This document shows, in pieces, positions 11,011-22,984 of a stretch of 64,000 bases of DNA. The notes beneath the pieces are model-generated. The model had not been told where the DNA came from and made no database searches. It was given only the letters and a program-made list of their open reading frames with translations. The stretch is from Daphnia carinata (lineage: Eukaryota > Arthropoda > Branchiopoda > Diplostraca > Daphniidae): assembly GCF_022539665.2 (NCBI RefSeq), contig NC_081336.1:9710778-9774777 (forward strand). Reading direction: 5' to 3'. Positions within the stretch are counted from its first letter, which is position 1; every line of letters starts with the position of its first letter. A program made the translations under genes and the position numbers.

Positions 11011-11406
11011 ATCGTAAAATCAACTTTATACTATGAATATTTTATTATGAAATGAAAAACTTTATCCAAAGAGAAAAGAGGCTTGTTAAACCAATATTGA
11101 ATCACACTGCTGTTTTTTATGCTTTGATTTTTCCTTTCATTTTAAAGATGTTTGCCCACATAGAATTTTTAATCATCAAATGAGTCGCAATCAACTTGGG
11201 GTAAAGGAATAATACATTGGCAAAACTCTCGGCGATGCGGACATTTCCGGGGTTCTATTCTGGTGTATTTCTGAAAGTGAAGTGAGAAAGTAGGAAATTT
11301 GAATTTTGTAATGGTAAAAGATATAAGCAATTAGACTATGCGACAGTCGCCATATTTTTTTTTCCGTCGTTAAAATGCATTGCGTCGCCAAGAGATGAGT
11401 TATGAT
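11011..11406. other. 3' flank of kinase gene A2
   Basis: No gene seen. AT-rich sequence homologous to the other kinase 3' flanks, including the shared gcgacagtcgccat block about 70 bp beyond the stop codon. Confidence 0.5.
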
Positions 11407-14236
11407 TCAAACAAGAAGTGCTTCGTCGAGCAGTTTTAGGATTTCGTCCTTGTTGTACATCCTATAATTATAGCGTACATAATTTCGTGCATCGTGGCCA
11501 TTGGATATGACACGAGTTCCCAATTGGAGTAAGAGTTGAATGGCGTCAATTAAATTTGGGCTTGAATTCCATTCAAACAAATAATGGAGCGCATTGCTTC
11601 CCGAATAGTCCTTTGCATTCACATCAATTCCCAGTTGGATCAAGAGTTGAATGGCGTCAATTAAATTTGGGCATGAATTCCGTGTACACAAATAATGGAG
11701 CGCATTCCTTTCGTTATCGTCCTTTGCATTCACATCAATTCCATTTTGGATTAAGAGTTGAATGGTGTCAATTAAATTTGGGCTTGAATTTGATTCACAC
11801 AAATAATGGAGCGCATTCTTTCCCCACTTATCCTTTGCATTCACATCAATTCCCGGTTGGATTACGAGTTGAATGGCGTCAATTAAATTTGGGCTAGAAT
11901 TTGATTCACACAAATAATGGAGCGCATTCTTTCCCCACTTATCCTTTGCATTCACATCAATTCCCAGTTGGATTAAAAGTTGAATGGCGTCAATTAAATT
12001 TGGGCTAGAATTTGATTTACACAAATAATGGAGCGCATTCCTTGAAAAATAGTCCTTGACATTCACATCAATTCCCAGTTGGATTAAAAGTTGAATGGCG
12101 TCAATTAAATTTGGGCTTGAATTTGATTTACACAAATAATGGAGCGCATTCATTTCATATCTGCCCTTTGCATTCACATTAATTCCCAGTTGGATTAAGA
12201 GTTGAATGGCGCCAATTAAATTTGGGCTTGAATTTGATTCACACAAACAATGGAGCGCATTCATTTCATATCTGCCCTTTGCATTCACATCAATTCCCAG
12301 TTGGATTAAGAGTCGAATGGCGTCAATTAAATTTGGGCTTGAATTTGATTTACACAAATGATCAAGCGCATTCCATCCATCATTGTCCTTTGCATTCATA
12401 TCGATTCCAATGCGAATGAAGTCGTTGGCTCTTTCTGTTAGATCAGACAAAGAGCCACGAGCACAAAGTTGTCGAAATTCTTCTTCTTTTTCAGCCAGCT
12501 AAATTGGAGAAATTTACGATTGTTTGCGTTGCTACTTCCCCACTTACACAAAAATAATATTACCTTTTCCGTGATGGATTCCAGTTGTTGGACGACTTCT
12601 TTCGAACTAACTCTTTTATCCGGATCGTCTTCCAACATTTTCGTTAGTAAGTCATCCTCATAATATTTGCGCAATTCGGCATGAATATCTAGAATTAAGC
12701 CACCAGTTGTTTAATAGATAGAAGAGTAAAATAATATGGAATTAAATTGGAATTACTCTTCATATTCACCGCACGTCCTCCAATTATGTTATCATGAATT
12801 TCATTTTCTTTTTCGCTTGAACCGAACAGATGTTCTCCCTCCAAGAAAAGATATCCGAAAACGAGGCCGAGGACAAACACATCGCTCTTTACTGTGCCTC
12901 TTTTCTTTTCTGCCTCTTCATCCTTTTTTTTTATTTTTGTTCAAGAATAAGTTTAACACCTCCGGGGCGTACCAGTTTTTGGTTCCTTCCCGTCCAGTCC
13001 ATGTTTATGATCCCCGTTCAGTAACCTTTTTTGCCAGCCCAAAATCAGCCCATTTGATTATTGTCTTTTCATCGTGGCCTGGAGATCGCTTAATTAGAAC
13101 GTTGTTCGGCTTAATGTCTCGATGAATTAAATTCTTTGAATGGATGTATGCCAGGCCTGTAGCTAATTGCTGGAAAACCTCGATTTGACGTGGCATAGGT
13201 CCTTTGTATTTTTTGGGATCATCCGACTTCAGGAAAACTTGATCTAAGGAAGCGTAACATAATTCCAATGCGTAGTACCTGTTACACGTCAACGAAAACA
13301 AAAAAAAAATCTACTTTGAAATCATATTGTTGTTTTAAGCTAGAGAAAAAAGTCATACATAAAGTCGTTGTCTTTTTCACAGTGAAGAAGTTTGACGATG
13401 TTTGGATGATCTAACTTCAGCATTGCTTCTTCTTCTATTTTGTCCACGTGACGCATTTCAACTCTTTTTACTGCCACTTCACGACCTCCGAACTTCCCTT
13501 TACATACCATAGCAAAGCCACCTTCCCCTATTGGGTTTTCACGGTCGAACCAAATTTTCATCTCTTTCTTATCTTTATTTTGCAAATAGTATAATGCACC
13601 CCATCCAGCGTTGTCCGGCACCATCATACTCACTCCGAATGTATCCAAAACACCGATTACGTCGAGTAAATTTGGGTTTGAATTGTCTCGACATAAATAA
13701 TGGAGCGCATTTGATCCATCGTTGCTTTTTGCGTTCGCATCGATTCCGAGTTGAATTAAAATTTGAATTGCGTCGATTAAGTTTTTGCTTGAATGGTATC
13801 GACACAAATAATGAATGGCATTCATTCCATTGTTGTCCCTTGCATTCACGTCGATTCCGCTTTCGATTACGAGTTTAATTGTGTCGATTAATTTTTCGTT
13901 TGAATAGTACCGACACAAAAGATGAAGTGCATTCATTCCGTTTGTGTCCTTTGCGTTCAGGTTAATTCCGAATTGAATTAATTCTTTGATTTTTCCCGTT
14001 AGATCCAATCGCGAATCACTCCCACACAATTCAAGCAATTCTTTTTCTTTTCCAGTGAGCTAAATTGAAAAGAATTAAAGTGGGCATAATGTGATTGCTC
14101 GACTTGCCCTTAAATTCATCATACCTTATCCTTGATCGAGTGTAACCGAAAGACTCTTTCCAGTTCTTCTTCTCTGAAGTCTTCTTTCGATCTCATTCTT
14201 TCAATGGGGTCGTTTTTCGAATTTTTTCTAACAGGT
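11407..14236 (-). pseudogene. Kinase-ANK gene A2: pseudokinase deleted, second kinase broken, ankyrin array open
   Basis: Only the 3' part of exon 3 remains (14125-14236). Exons 1-2, encoding the pseudokinase, are gone; sequence homologous to the normal upstream region resumes at about 14.5 kb. The exon with four ankyrin repeats and the kinase N-lobe (13359-14059, 701 nt) is open and has GEGGFA, VAVK and LDHPNIVKL. The C-lobe exon (12757-13278) is 522 instead of 506 nt. It keeps HRDIKPNN and ADFG but has an in-frame TAA at 13005-13007 and an A-rich insertion that shifts the frame. The linker exon (12564-12688) and the ankyrin exon (11407-12498, eight repeats plus KDEILKLLDEALLV cap) are open. 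No kinase can be made from this copy as read, but the open ankyrin part could still be expressed from another start. Confidence 0.75.
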
Positions 14237-15296
14237 TGGGGGAAAATGAGACGAGAAGACTTCAACTTTTAATAACTTGCGTCTAACAAATGAACAACTG
14301 CAATCTCTATCGAAACTGAACCACTCCTGCCCGCCGCATCCTTCCCTATTCAAAAGATAGATGAAAAGATAACGTGAAGTCAGTCAGCTGGCCGCTAAAG
14401 GATAGGATTTGGGCAGAAGATGTTTATCAGAGACGTCCATTCGGTTTACGCGTGATTGTCCAATCTCGAGTAAAGTTACAACCTAATCCTAGAGTTAGTA
14501 CTCGTCAGTGACTCGAAATCCTCGTGACAATACAGTGTTATCTACCAGCCAGGTATATCAGTAGTGAAAGCGTTTCTTGCACAACGATTCGAGATTAACA
14601 GAAAATAACTATAAACTTTTCGATTTAGAATAAGTATGGGATTCCGTTTGCCATCATTGGCTCTATATTATAAATCTAAGTTTAAGTCTCGATCACCTTT
14701 GCATTGTTTTTATTGTTATATGCATTTATCATTTTTCTTTAATGATCGCATTTCGATCATCGTGTTCTTTACATTGTAGATCTTTTTTACAGATTTTAGC
14801 TATACTAAAAAAAAGATCCATAGTAGTGTCAATCAGTTTTCAACTTGTTGACGTCAGTGCTATACCTGTAGCAGCTGACTAGGAGCAATAACATAATTTT
14901 TAACTTATCAGCCGGGAATTTTATGTTAGCCAATCCACTTATCTTAACGTGTGTTGACGCGTTTTGGCCCCCAATCTTTTAAAAACAATTTTCAACTATG
15001 TACGGAAATAGGAACTTTTTTAAGGCTTTAACGTAGATGAGCTATTTTATTGATGGAAAACTAAAATGGGCAATACTAAGTTTACATCAAAACATGGAAG
15101 AGTTTTGGATATCCAAAATTGAAAGGGTTTCTATACCGTCTGGCATAAAAATAGCAGTTTGTGTTACCTGATCTTAATGGACATCCTGTAGAAAATGCAT
15201 TTGTGAATTAGCTGGATTGTTTAATTCATTCATTATTTTTGCACCCCTTGTAAATGGAATATGAATTCATCTTTATTTATTTCCATTTGTTTGGAA
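14237..15296. other. Deletion scar and upstream remnant of kinase gene A2
   Basis: 14237-14500 is unlike the other units and sits where exons 1-2 were lost. 14500-14720 resembles the kinase upstream block (gcacaacgattcgaga). 14820-14980 resembles 9210-9370. The rest to 15296 shows no gene. Confidence 0.45.
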
Positions 15297-15957
15297 CAGA
15301 CAAATTTCTCTATTTAATCATTTCTGTGTTCTTTCAATTTCTCATTCTAGGGTACAGATGAGACCTTTTGTCCAGTACAGACATACATTTGAACAGTGGA
15401 AGGAAGATGAATCTTGCGTGGGATCAGCTTAAGGACAAATTCAGTAAATATGGTTGCTTCTTGTCCAGCAAATCCCATGTGATTCACAAAGTTTGTAGCT
15501 CATTCATTTCTGTTTTCAATATTTGCAGTTGTCTGTGACGTTGATTGGGAATGAGCCGTCTGATGTAAAAGACCGATTACTTTTGTTAAAGAAAGTCACA
15601 ACAATAAAGGCTTCAATTTCATTTACGAAAGAAAACATTTAGGAAGAGCTGATGAAGCATGAATAGCAGACGAACAACTTATGGTCGAGTGCTTTCCGAC
15701 AACAGGGTTACGCCAATGAAACGTTTGACATCCAAACCAAGTAACCAACAGAATCATGCATGCGTAAATACTTAAAGAAATAGTACGTGTCTATTCTCTA
15801 TTTTCTTGCAAAAATAAAAGGTCTTCAAAGAGATTTATTAAAATGTTTAAAAGAATTTTTTTAAAATTAATTTTTCCGTTTTCTTTTGTAAAGTTTCAAG
15901 CAATTAGGCAACGTCTAGTTTGTATGAAAAAAGGAGAAGGGGTAACAAAAATTAAAG
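15297..15957 (+). repeat. Duplicated ~660-bp block (pairs with 19216-19856)
   Basis: Begins aatttctctatttaatcatt and recurs at about 19216. It contains an AG-bounded segment near 15350 (cattctag|ggtacagatgagacc) and ends in the TGATGAAGCATGAATAGCAG block that precedes the TATA-type start. No protein homology was recognised. Confidence 0.45.
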
Positions 15958-16053
15958 TATATAAAGCCGTCTGACTGCAAGTTTTAAACGTACTGAATCT
16001 CGCTGTGTCTATCTTAAAGACGTGGATCGTTTGGGCATGGCTCTGATTTATAG
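15958..16053 (+). promoter_or_regulatory. TATA-type start and first exon-like block of the exon-chain family
   Basis: A TATATAAAG box at 15958-15966 is followed by a conserved block (tctatcttaaagacgtggat) and a splice donor after ttatag at 16053. The same arrangement occurs at 42317-42412 and, with a decayed box (TATACAAAG), at 19857-19955. This suggests a + strand transcription start. No reading frame is conserved. Confidence 0.4.
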
Positions 16054-17091
16054 GTTTGTATACAGTTTTATAATGGTTTCATTTTCCAGTCAGAAGTAAC
16101 AATTTGAAAGTTATGTGTAAGGTGTTTATATATGTAATCAATCATCGATGTGATGGAGTTACCGATTGTGGACGAGTTCGTGATCTAAATTTCATGAGTG
16201 GTAAAGCCAATCTTGTACATTTTAAATATGTGGCCATTAACTGAATTGATAACTTTGTGGTTATTTTATTTACAGGGTGGTATGTTAATATTTGTCATCT
16301 ACACAGTTGAGATATTCCGTTTTTGTGTGATTGACTTTAGTTTGTTTTTCAGGTGGATGTTTTTTGTTTAACTTGGGTGTGTGTGGTTAGCTTTGCCTTA
16401 TTGGTAGGGATCGATAGATAGGTTGTAGTTACTTATTCACATTTTTGAATGATTCCGGGTTTGTATGACCGTGATATTTATTGTTTACCGTGATTTTGCA
16501 TCGAGCAGACTTCGTGAATTCTTCGGGTACTTATGTTAAATTACTTTGCCTTATTCCCGATCGCCACGCCTTTCTCCTTATTCAGTGGGAAGAAAGGTGC
16601 CATATTCTTGGAAAGGGATAAATTACATTGCCACGTAGGGAGCACTGGGATTATTTCTGCCTTTAGGTTGTGCCGTATACGGGGGCGACAATTTACCACT
16701 ATCTTTCTCATTATGTTAATGTTATGGTGCTTTTCTTTACAGGATGGGATGCTTTCTCGTGCCCTCGTACCATTCGTTCAGCGTGTGGCGCTCTAGGTAT
16801 GTTGTTCTAAACTGCTCACCTTTGATTTGTGTTACCACCACGAAGGTTGTGTTACGTGTCTTGTTCTACTCGTCTCGATTTCTGTTTTGTGTTTTGTAAG
16901 GGTTTAAGTGTTAATGGCTAAACTTTTCAGCCACATTGGGCTGCAACAATTAAGAGTTCAAATCAGATGTGTCAAGTGTAACTTGAAGCAGTTGATCATC
17001 GTGGGTGAAATGCTGCTAAACAATTTGTAAACTGTCGTTTAATTTCATGCAGTGCACCATTTAGTTTACAACTGACTAGAAAGAGAAAAGA
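16054..17091 (+). repeat. Exon-chain family, partial copy
   Basis: Short AG...GT-bounded blocks are visible, for example 16740-16796 ending gcgctctag|gtatgt. Spacing resembles the copy at 51.0-52.4 kb. An H/ACA-like segment (16556-16693) sits in the intron before the last block. The open frame at 16533-16796 spans intron and exon and is not conserved, so I do not call it a gene. Confidence 0.4.
16556..16693 (+). ncRNA. Candidate H/ACA snoRNA, paralogue 1
   Basis: A conserved intronic segment of ~138 nt. It has a first hairpin region beginning CGATCGCCACGCC, an ANANNA box (AAATTA), a second hairpin with GCAC/GTGC pairing, and ACA followed by ATT at the 3' end. Paralogues are at 30721-30859 and 51118-51255. 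The helices are short and the target is unknown. Confidence 0.3.
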
Positions 17092-17800
17092 AAAATGGCG
17101 ATGGCAAGACGGTCAGCTGATGGAGAAACAATTGGCGCCCTCGACTGGAATGCAGCAACGACGACCCAATCGCCCAGTGTAAACCAGACAGTTCACCGAT
17201 GGCTGTGCTGCGTTTGAATGCAATTCATAGCGGAGGAAGTTCTCTGATCTTTTTCTAGGTTAGTTTTTAGATATTTCTTTTTCTTTCGTTTTGCATGGCC
17301 ATCTCACAATGACATCTCAGAAGGGTCTAAAATCTAGGATCCTCTCCTCTCCTAGTTATTTGGCTGTGACTTTTTTCATATTGCAACCGTTTATTTTTTT
17401 TTCTTTCATTGATTTGCGAGAGAATGATGCAGTGAAAGAATGCAGTGATTTCGTCTTTTTTTCGCGCATTCATGGCCGGCCTTGCCTTCCAGTCCTTTTT
17501 TTCTGGCCACATTTCGCCGTTTTGGCGCCATTTCTGCTTCGATGGCGCCATAGAGTGAGGGGTATTGTTAACATCGTATTGCTCCAACTGACTAACAATG
17601 CAAGGGGCCTGTGTTTTTGTCAGGAATAGGGAAACGTTTTTTCAATCATCAGCTGGCTTGGCAGACTTGTTTGAAGAACTGTCTCTTTCATGACAACATT
17701 TGATTGTTTTTTCGCTTGTTGTTTCCCCATTCTTTTAAAGCTCATATCAGGAAAGTGGCTTTTTCTCGGTAGATGTCTTCCCGTTTAAAAAATCATGAAA
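17092..17800 (+). promoter_or_regulatory. P module, copy 3
   Basis: The 60-nt segment is 17199-17258 and reads MAVLRLNAIHSGGSSLIFF. The last codon here is TAG because the donor is ctag|gttagt, the only copy with an in-frame stop. The GGCGCCAT...ATGGCGCC inverted repeat is perfect. It points toward the decayed ankyrin remnant at 18630. Confidence 0.5.
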
Positions 17801-18629
17801 TCATCTGTATACAACCAGGTGATTTGGTTAAAAACTAATGGACAGACATTGCCAGTGATATAATAGGACGGTTTTTAAAACTTATTTAAATACGTGTATT
17901 ATTAAATGGCTGTGGTTTTGACGTGAACTACACACTTATTTGTCAATTTGCTAAATCTGTATCGGTATACAGCCTTTGCCAATCTTTTGTTGTTTTAATT
18001 AGATTTACTAGTGGAATTGTTAAACGCTCGCAGTTTTTAGTCAGGCAGTCGCAGCTCAATCAAGAAAATCGGTTTCTTATTTGTCCTTTAGATGACGAAG
18101 AAAACCGGGGGTTTTTTATTCATCATTCGAGATTGGTTTTCTTTATTATTGTTTTTTTTATCGTTTACTTAGGTTCTTTAATGCTCTGATTGTTTTCCTG
18201 TATCAGTTCGGTTAGAGTTTTGCTAGAAGCTTGAAATGAAATACTCATCCAAAGAGAGAAGAGGCTTGTTGAACTGATATTGAATCACTTTCCGGTTTTT
18301 ATGCTTTGATACTTTTGTTCATTTTAAAGGCGTTTGCCCACAGAATTTTTAAATCATCGAATGAGTCGTAATCAACTTGGCTAAAGGAATCATCAATTGA
18401 CAAAAATACGGCGATGCAATCATTTTTTGTATTTTTGAAAAAAAAGACAGCCATCCTGTGTAATACTGCCAAGAAAGCGGTAAATGTAGGGGTAAAAGAT
18501 AAAAGAATTCAAAGTATGAAACAGTCGCCTTATTTTAGTTTTCCTTGGTCCAAGTGGATTGCATCGCCTACAAACGAGCTGTGTTTCATACATGAAGTGC
18601 TCTAAGTTGCACTTGAAAGCACTATTTAA
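17801..18629. other. 3' flank of a decayed kinase-ANK gene
   Basis: No gene seen. AT-rich, homologous to 3741-4583, so it was once the 3' flank of a kinase-ankyrin gene. Confidence 0.45.
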
Positions 18630-19165
18630 TGCATTTTAAATTTCTAGCCAATTAAATCTGGGCTTGAATTGGATGGATACAAACAAGGGAGCGGAATCCA
18701 TTCATTATCGTTCTTCGCATTCTCATCAATTTTCAGTTGGCGTAGAATTCCACCAATTCCCGTGCCGTGTAGCATGGCGCCAGTTGAACTTGGGCCTGGA
18801 TTTAATTCAAGCAAACAATCGAGCGCAGTCTTTTTATTTAAAAAATCGTCCAGTCCTCAGGGGCGCTGATTTCCGCAACAGTCCTTTGCATCATTCAAAT
18901 CGTTTCCAGGAGCTGGGCTGAAGTCGCCGCGGTCTTTCAAATTAGCAGGCAAACGGTAACCAACACTTTTTTCGGGAGTTCTCTCTGCCCTTCTGTTGGA
19001 AGTGCTCAGCTAAATTGGAGAAATTTGCGATTGTCTGGGTTGCTACTTCGGAACTTGCAAAAAAATGAAATTACTTTTTTCTTGATGGATTTCAGTTGTT
19101 TGACCACTTTTGCCATATTTATTCTTTGTTCCGGATCGTATTCCAACATTTTTTAAAGTAAGTCT
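18630..19165 (-). pseudogene. Kinase-ANK remnant
   Basis: On the minus strand, 18650-18900 carries broken ankyrin units (catcaattttcagttggcg and gaacttgggcctgga are relics of the array). 19005-19160 is a relic of the last kinase exon and the start of the ankyrin exon (gctaaattggag acceptor, ggatttcagttgtttgacca). The frame is lost throughout, so this is a decayed family member. Confidence 0.65.
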
Positions 19166-20689
19166 CTCCCCTAGTAGAGGAGCTTCGCCGTCCACCCAAA
19201 TTTCAACGTCCAACAAATTTCTCTATTTCATCATTTCTGTGTTCTTTCAATTTCTCATTCTAGGGTGCAGATGAGACCTTAATCCAGTACGTACATCCAT
19301 TGGAACACCGGAGGATGAATCTTTTGTGCTGAAATCAGCTTAAGGAAAAATCAAGTAAATATGATTGCTTTCTTGCTCAGTCAATCCCATGTGATTCACA
19401 AAGTTTGTAGTTCATTCATTTCTGTTGTCAATATTTGCAGTTGCCTGTGACTTGGATTGGAATTAAGTCATTTGATGTACGTACAAGATCTACCATTATG
19501 TTGAAGTAAGTCACAACAGGAAAGGCTTTCATTTCATTCACCAAAGAAAACATTTAGGAAGAGCTGATGAAGCATGAATAGCAGATTGACAACTCATTGT
19601 CGTGTACTTTCCAACAAAAGGATTATAGCCAATGAAACGTTTGACATCCAAGCCATCAGAATCATGCATGGGTAAATAATTAAAAAAATAGTACGTATCT
19701 GTTTTCTTTCAAAAATAGGAGGTTTTTCAAAGAGCTCCATGAATTCTTTAAAAGAAGTATTTTTAAGTTAATTTTCCGTTTTTTGGTAAGGTTTGAAGCA
19801 ATTAGGCAACGTGTAATTTTGTACGAAAAAAAGGAGAAGGGGTAACAAAAGAAAAGTATACAAAGCCGTCTGACCATTACCTTTACACATGCTAAATGTC
19901 GATGGTGTCTATCTGAAAGACGTGGATCGTTTGGTCGTGGCTCTGATTACAGGTTAAAAAAGTTTTATAATGATTTCAATTTCAAGTTAGAAATAACAAT
20001 TTGTAAATTATGTGTAAAGTTTTCATGTATGCAATCAATTATAGATGTGATGGAGTAAATTGCCCTTGTTGGTGTTTCTGTTTCGTAACTGTGCGAGCTA
20101 TTTCTTCTAGTTTGTGTAATTGTTTTATTATTTTTATAGGACTGGCATGGGTTGATGGCGCTTTCTGTTTACCTGCTTTCATTGTTAAGATTCCATTCAG
20201 GGCATGGCTCAGGTAATCTGTGGCATAAATAATTTTTGAGCTGTGATGTTTTAAGCGTAAGACTGGCAGCCCATGAGGCTATGATGTCAATCAGGATACT
20301 GAACTCTTATTAATGCCGGGTTTTTATTACTATTTTAATGAATAGTCGTTGTATTTTTCACGTGTCGTTTCAGGTTGTTTAAACAGGTGGTTGCGTAGAC
20401 ATTTCATGGCACTGTTCATACCAAATTGGCCGCGATGTTGTATCAAGCAGCCTTCATGGATTTGACCCAATAACTTTGGATGTCAAAGCTTCTCGAATTT
20501 CATCCTGATAGGAACAGTGATGTAATGTAACTGCAGAGCCTTCAATCGGTTGTCCCTGTTTTCCAGTTGCAATATTTTACTCTCCAAAAGTGAAAGAATT
20601 TCAGTCTTGACAGAATGATGAATAAAATGTTTTTTTTTTTTTAAAGAAAAGAAATTAAAAATAGGAAAGTAGTAGTTTTAAATAACGAG
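19166..20689 (+). repeat. Second copy of the 660-bp block plus exon-chain fragments
   Basis: 19216-19856 duplicates 15297-15957. A decayed TATA-type start (TATACAAAG) follows at 19857. An AG...GT-bounded block lies at about 20142-20214 (ggactggcatgg...ggcatggctcag|gtaatc), and a further acceptor (cgtttcag) is near 20372. No protein-coding gene is supported. Confidence 0.45.
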
Positions 20690-21062
20690 ACTGTTTTTTG
20701 AGATACGGTCTTATTTTTTACGATTCTGGGGCATGTTACCCGTGTCGTTCGTAGCGGGAATTTTTGGAATCATGGGAAACATCATAGAGAGACGGGCTTA
20801 TTTTTCGCCGTTTTGGGCCATGTTACCCGTGGCGTTCGTAGCGGGATTTTTGGAACTACAGAAAACGCATGATATTAACATTAGGCAGTAGTCATAACGT
20901 AGGTTTTTTCTCATGTAGCATAACCAATTGACGTTAAAAAACGCTAAGTATAAATTACAAAAATTTTAAATAACGACTGATTTTTAAAGATACGGTCTTT
21001 TTTTTTATGAATATGGGGCACGTTACCCGTGGCGTTCGTAGCGGGAGTTTTTGGTACCATTC

Positions 21063-22984
21063 TAAAATCCATATTGCCTTTAGTCAGAAGTCAGCACATT
21101 TGGTATTAATATAATTTGGTACCAAGATTGGTATTAAAATATACAAAGGATGAATTACATAAGCTTTATCTGAACAATGCGAAAATTTGCCGTTTCTTGT
21201 CTTCCAGTGCAGTGAACTTCATTTGGCTATGTTATATGAAGTTGGTCATGTATTTTCTATCCTCATTCAATATTGCTTTTGAATTAATTTATTTACCTTT
21301 TCTTTCCTTTTGATTGCTCTAATGGTTGTATGTGATAAGAACACCAATCGCTGGAAGCCAAGATGGACGGCCAGACGACACGAATCATACATAAATGACC
21401 AGGTCACCACATTGGATTGCCCTTTCGTAATGAAATGCAGTCCCAGCATCTTCTGAAACAGTAATTGCACCTTAAAGAAAATATGTGAAGCCTATATATA
21501 TATGAGAATAGTTAATACAAGGTTTAACATCTTGCAATAAACTTAATCTCACTGACTGTATACAGCTTGTCATTGCTTGTTTTCAGTGTAGTATCACACA
21601 CTATTAGCATTTCGCTCCTGCTAGGCCAATAGTTAACGAAAAAATTTGTCCAAATCTTTTATCATATTCAAATCCAGGCAAACAGACTTGTGTGCCTGTC
21701 AGCAAGTCTCTGCAAGAAAGAAGGAACCACATTTTCAGGGTCTTACACAATTTGGTATAGAACTAATGTTTCACGAAATAGATAAAAAATTCACATACCT
21801 GATCATAATTCAAGGTATTAGGTAAAAATCATTCGTTCTGTGTATCAGATTTATAAGGACTACTAGTCTGATTCTTTTCTTTGTGTGGTTCATATTCTCA
21901 AGTTATTCCTTACTTCCAAATTATTTCCGGAAAATTTGCATAAAAGGAAGTAAGGAAGTCCAAATACAAAATCAACTCATCTGAGGGTGTCTAAATATTC
22001 CGAATACCTATTCTATAAGGTTTTAACAAACATTTGTCGTGTCGGATTAAAACCTAGAAAATTGAATGCGACCGTCGTCTGCTATGTCTGCCATTAGCTA
22101 CGTCAACATGCAAAACTTTTTGCTCCCTTGATTTTTTAAGTTTTCCCGTGGTTTTGTGCATCTATAGTACCGAGTAAGTACCATATGATCATTTTACTTT
22201 TTAGGTGTCACAATTTTGCTTTATTATTAGAATTAGAAAGTGGATGTTTGTTATGTTAACAAGCTATGACAACTTGAGCATGGAAAGCTAGCAAGTCAAT
22301 GCTGGGACTGTGCTTTGGAAAGTGCAATCTTCAGATTATTCTAGGGTTAAATGTCTCCCAATTCTTTTTCGAAGAATAACAGAAACATTATTAGTATAGT
22401 TTAAGTAAGAGTATTAATTTGCAATGAGCCTCTCAATAGAATTGTAAGTAGACTCAAAAGTATTGCCTGAATCGTTTCAAGCTCAAGCCCTAGTTGAGCA
22501 ATACTGTTTAAGATATCTCTTTTTTTTCATGTATATCCAGAGAACTAACTGTTTTATTAACCTTTTTCACCTTTGTTTTCAATGTTTGTGACTTCTGGGT
22601 GCGCTAGGCATTTCTTTGTTTGAACTCCTTCAACCTTCATTCAACAAGCATAGTTTTATAACACAACTGTTTGGATTCAGCTCATGTTGAAAGGAGAATG
22701 AAAATAAAAGATTGCCATGCAGTCGATGTTTTTTTAAAGTATGGAAGGCCATGTCTTAGAAGTAGAACCCCCTAACTTAAGTCTATTTCATCATTACGGT
22801 CCTATTAATTCAGGAAATCACCTGAGCTAGTTTTTGTTTTCAAACTTGTGCCATTTTAACACCTCAGTTAACGATAACCGTACTTTGATCTCTTTTTTTT
22901 TTACCAAATATCATGTGGTTCTCGAATCTGATTTGTTTATCATCTGTTACCCAGGGCATATAAGAACTATTTTCCTGGTAGCCG
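21063..22984. other. Inner left part of the inverted-repeat element
   Basis: Matches 55.06-56.98 kb with few differences. No gene recognised. From 22834 a + strand frame runs into the hexanucleotide array, but all frames of that array are open, so this is weak evidence for a protein. Confidence 0.4.

Noticed and set aside
10571-11023. Minus-strand frames in P modules (lysine-rich, WRHRSRNGAK type)
   Set aside because: The frame differs from copy to copy because of indels; conservation is that of the DNA repeat, not of a protein.
16533-16796. 87-codon + strand ORF
   Set aside because: It crosses an intron-like segment with the H/ACA candidate and is not conserved in the paralogues.
21267-21470. 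Conserved minus-strand ORF MQLLFQKMLGLHF (also 55267-55470)
   Set aside because: Conserved only because the whole segment is duplicated; changes alter residues freely and there is no homology or splice context.
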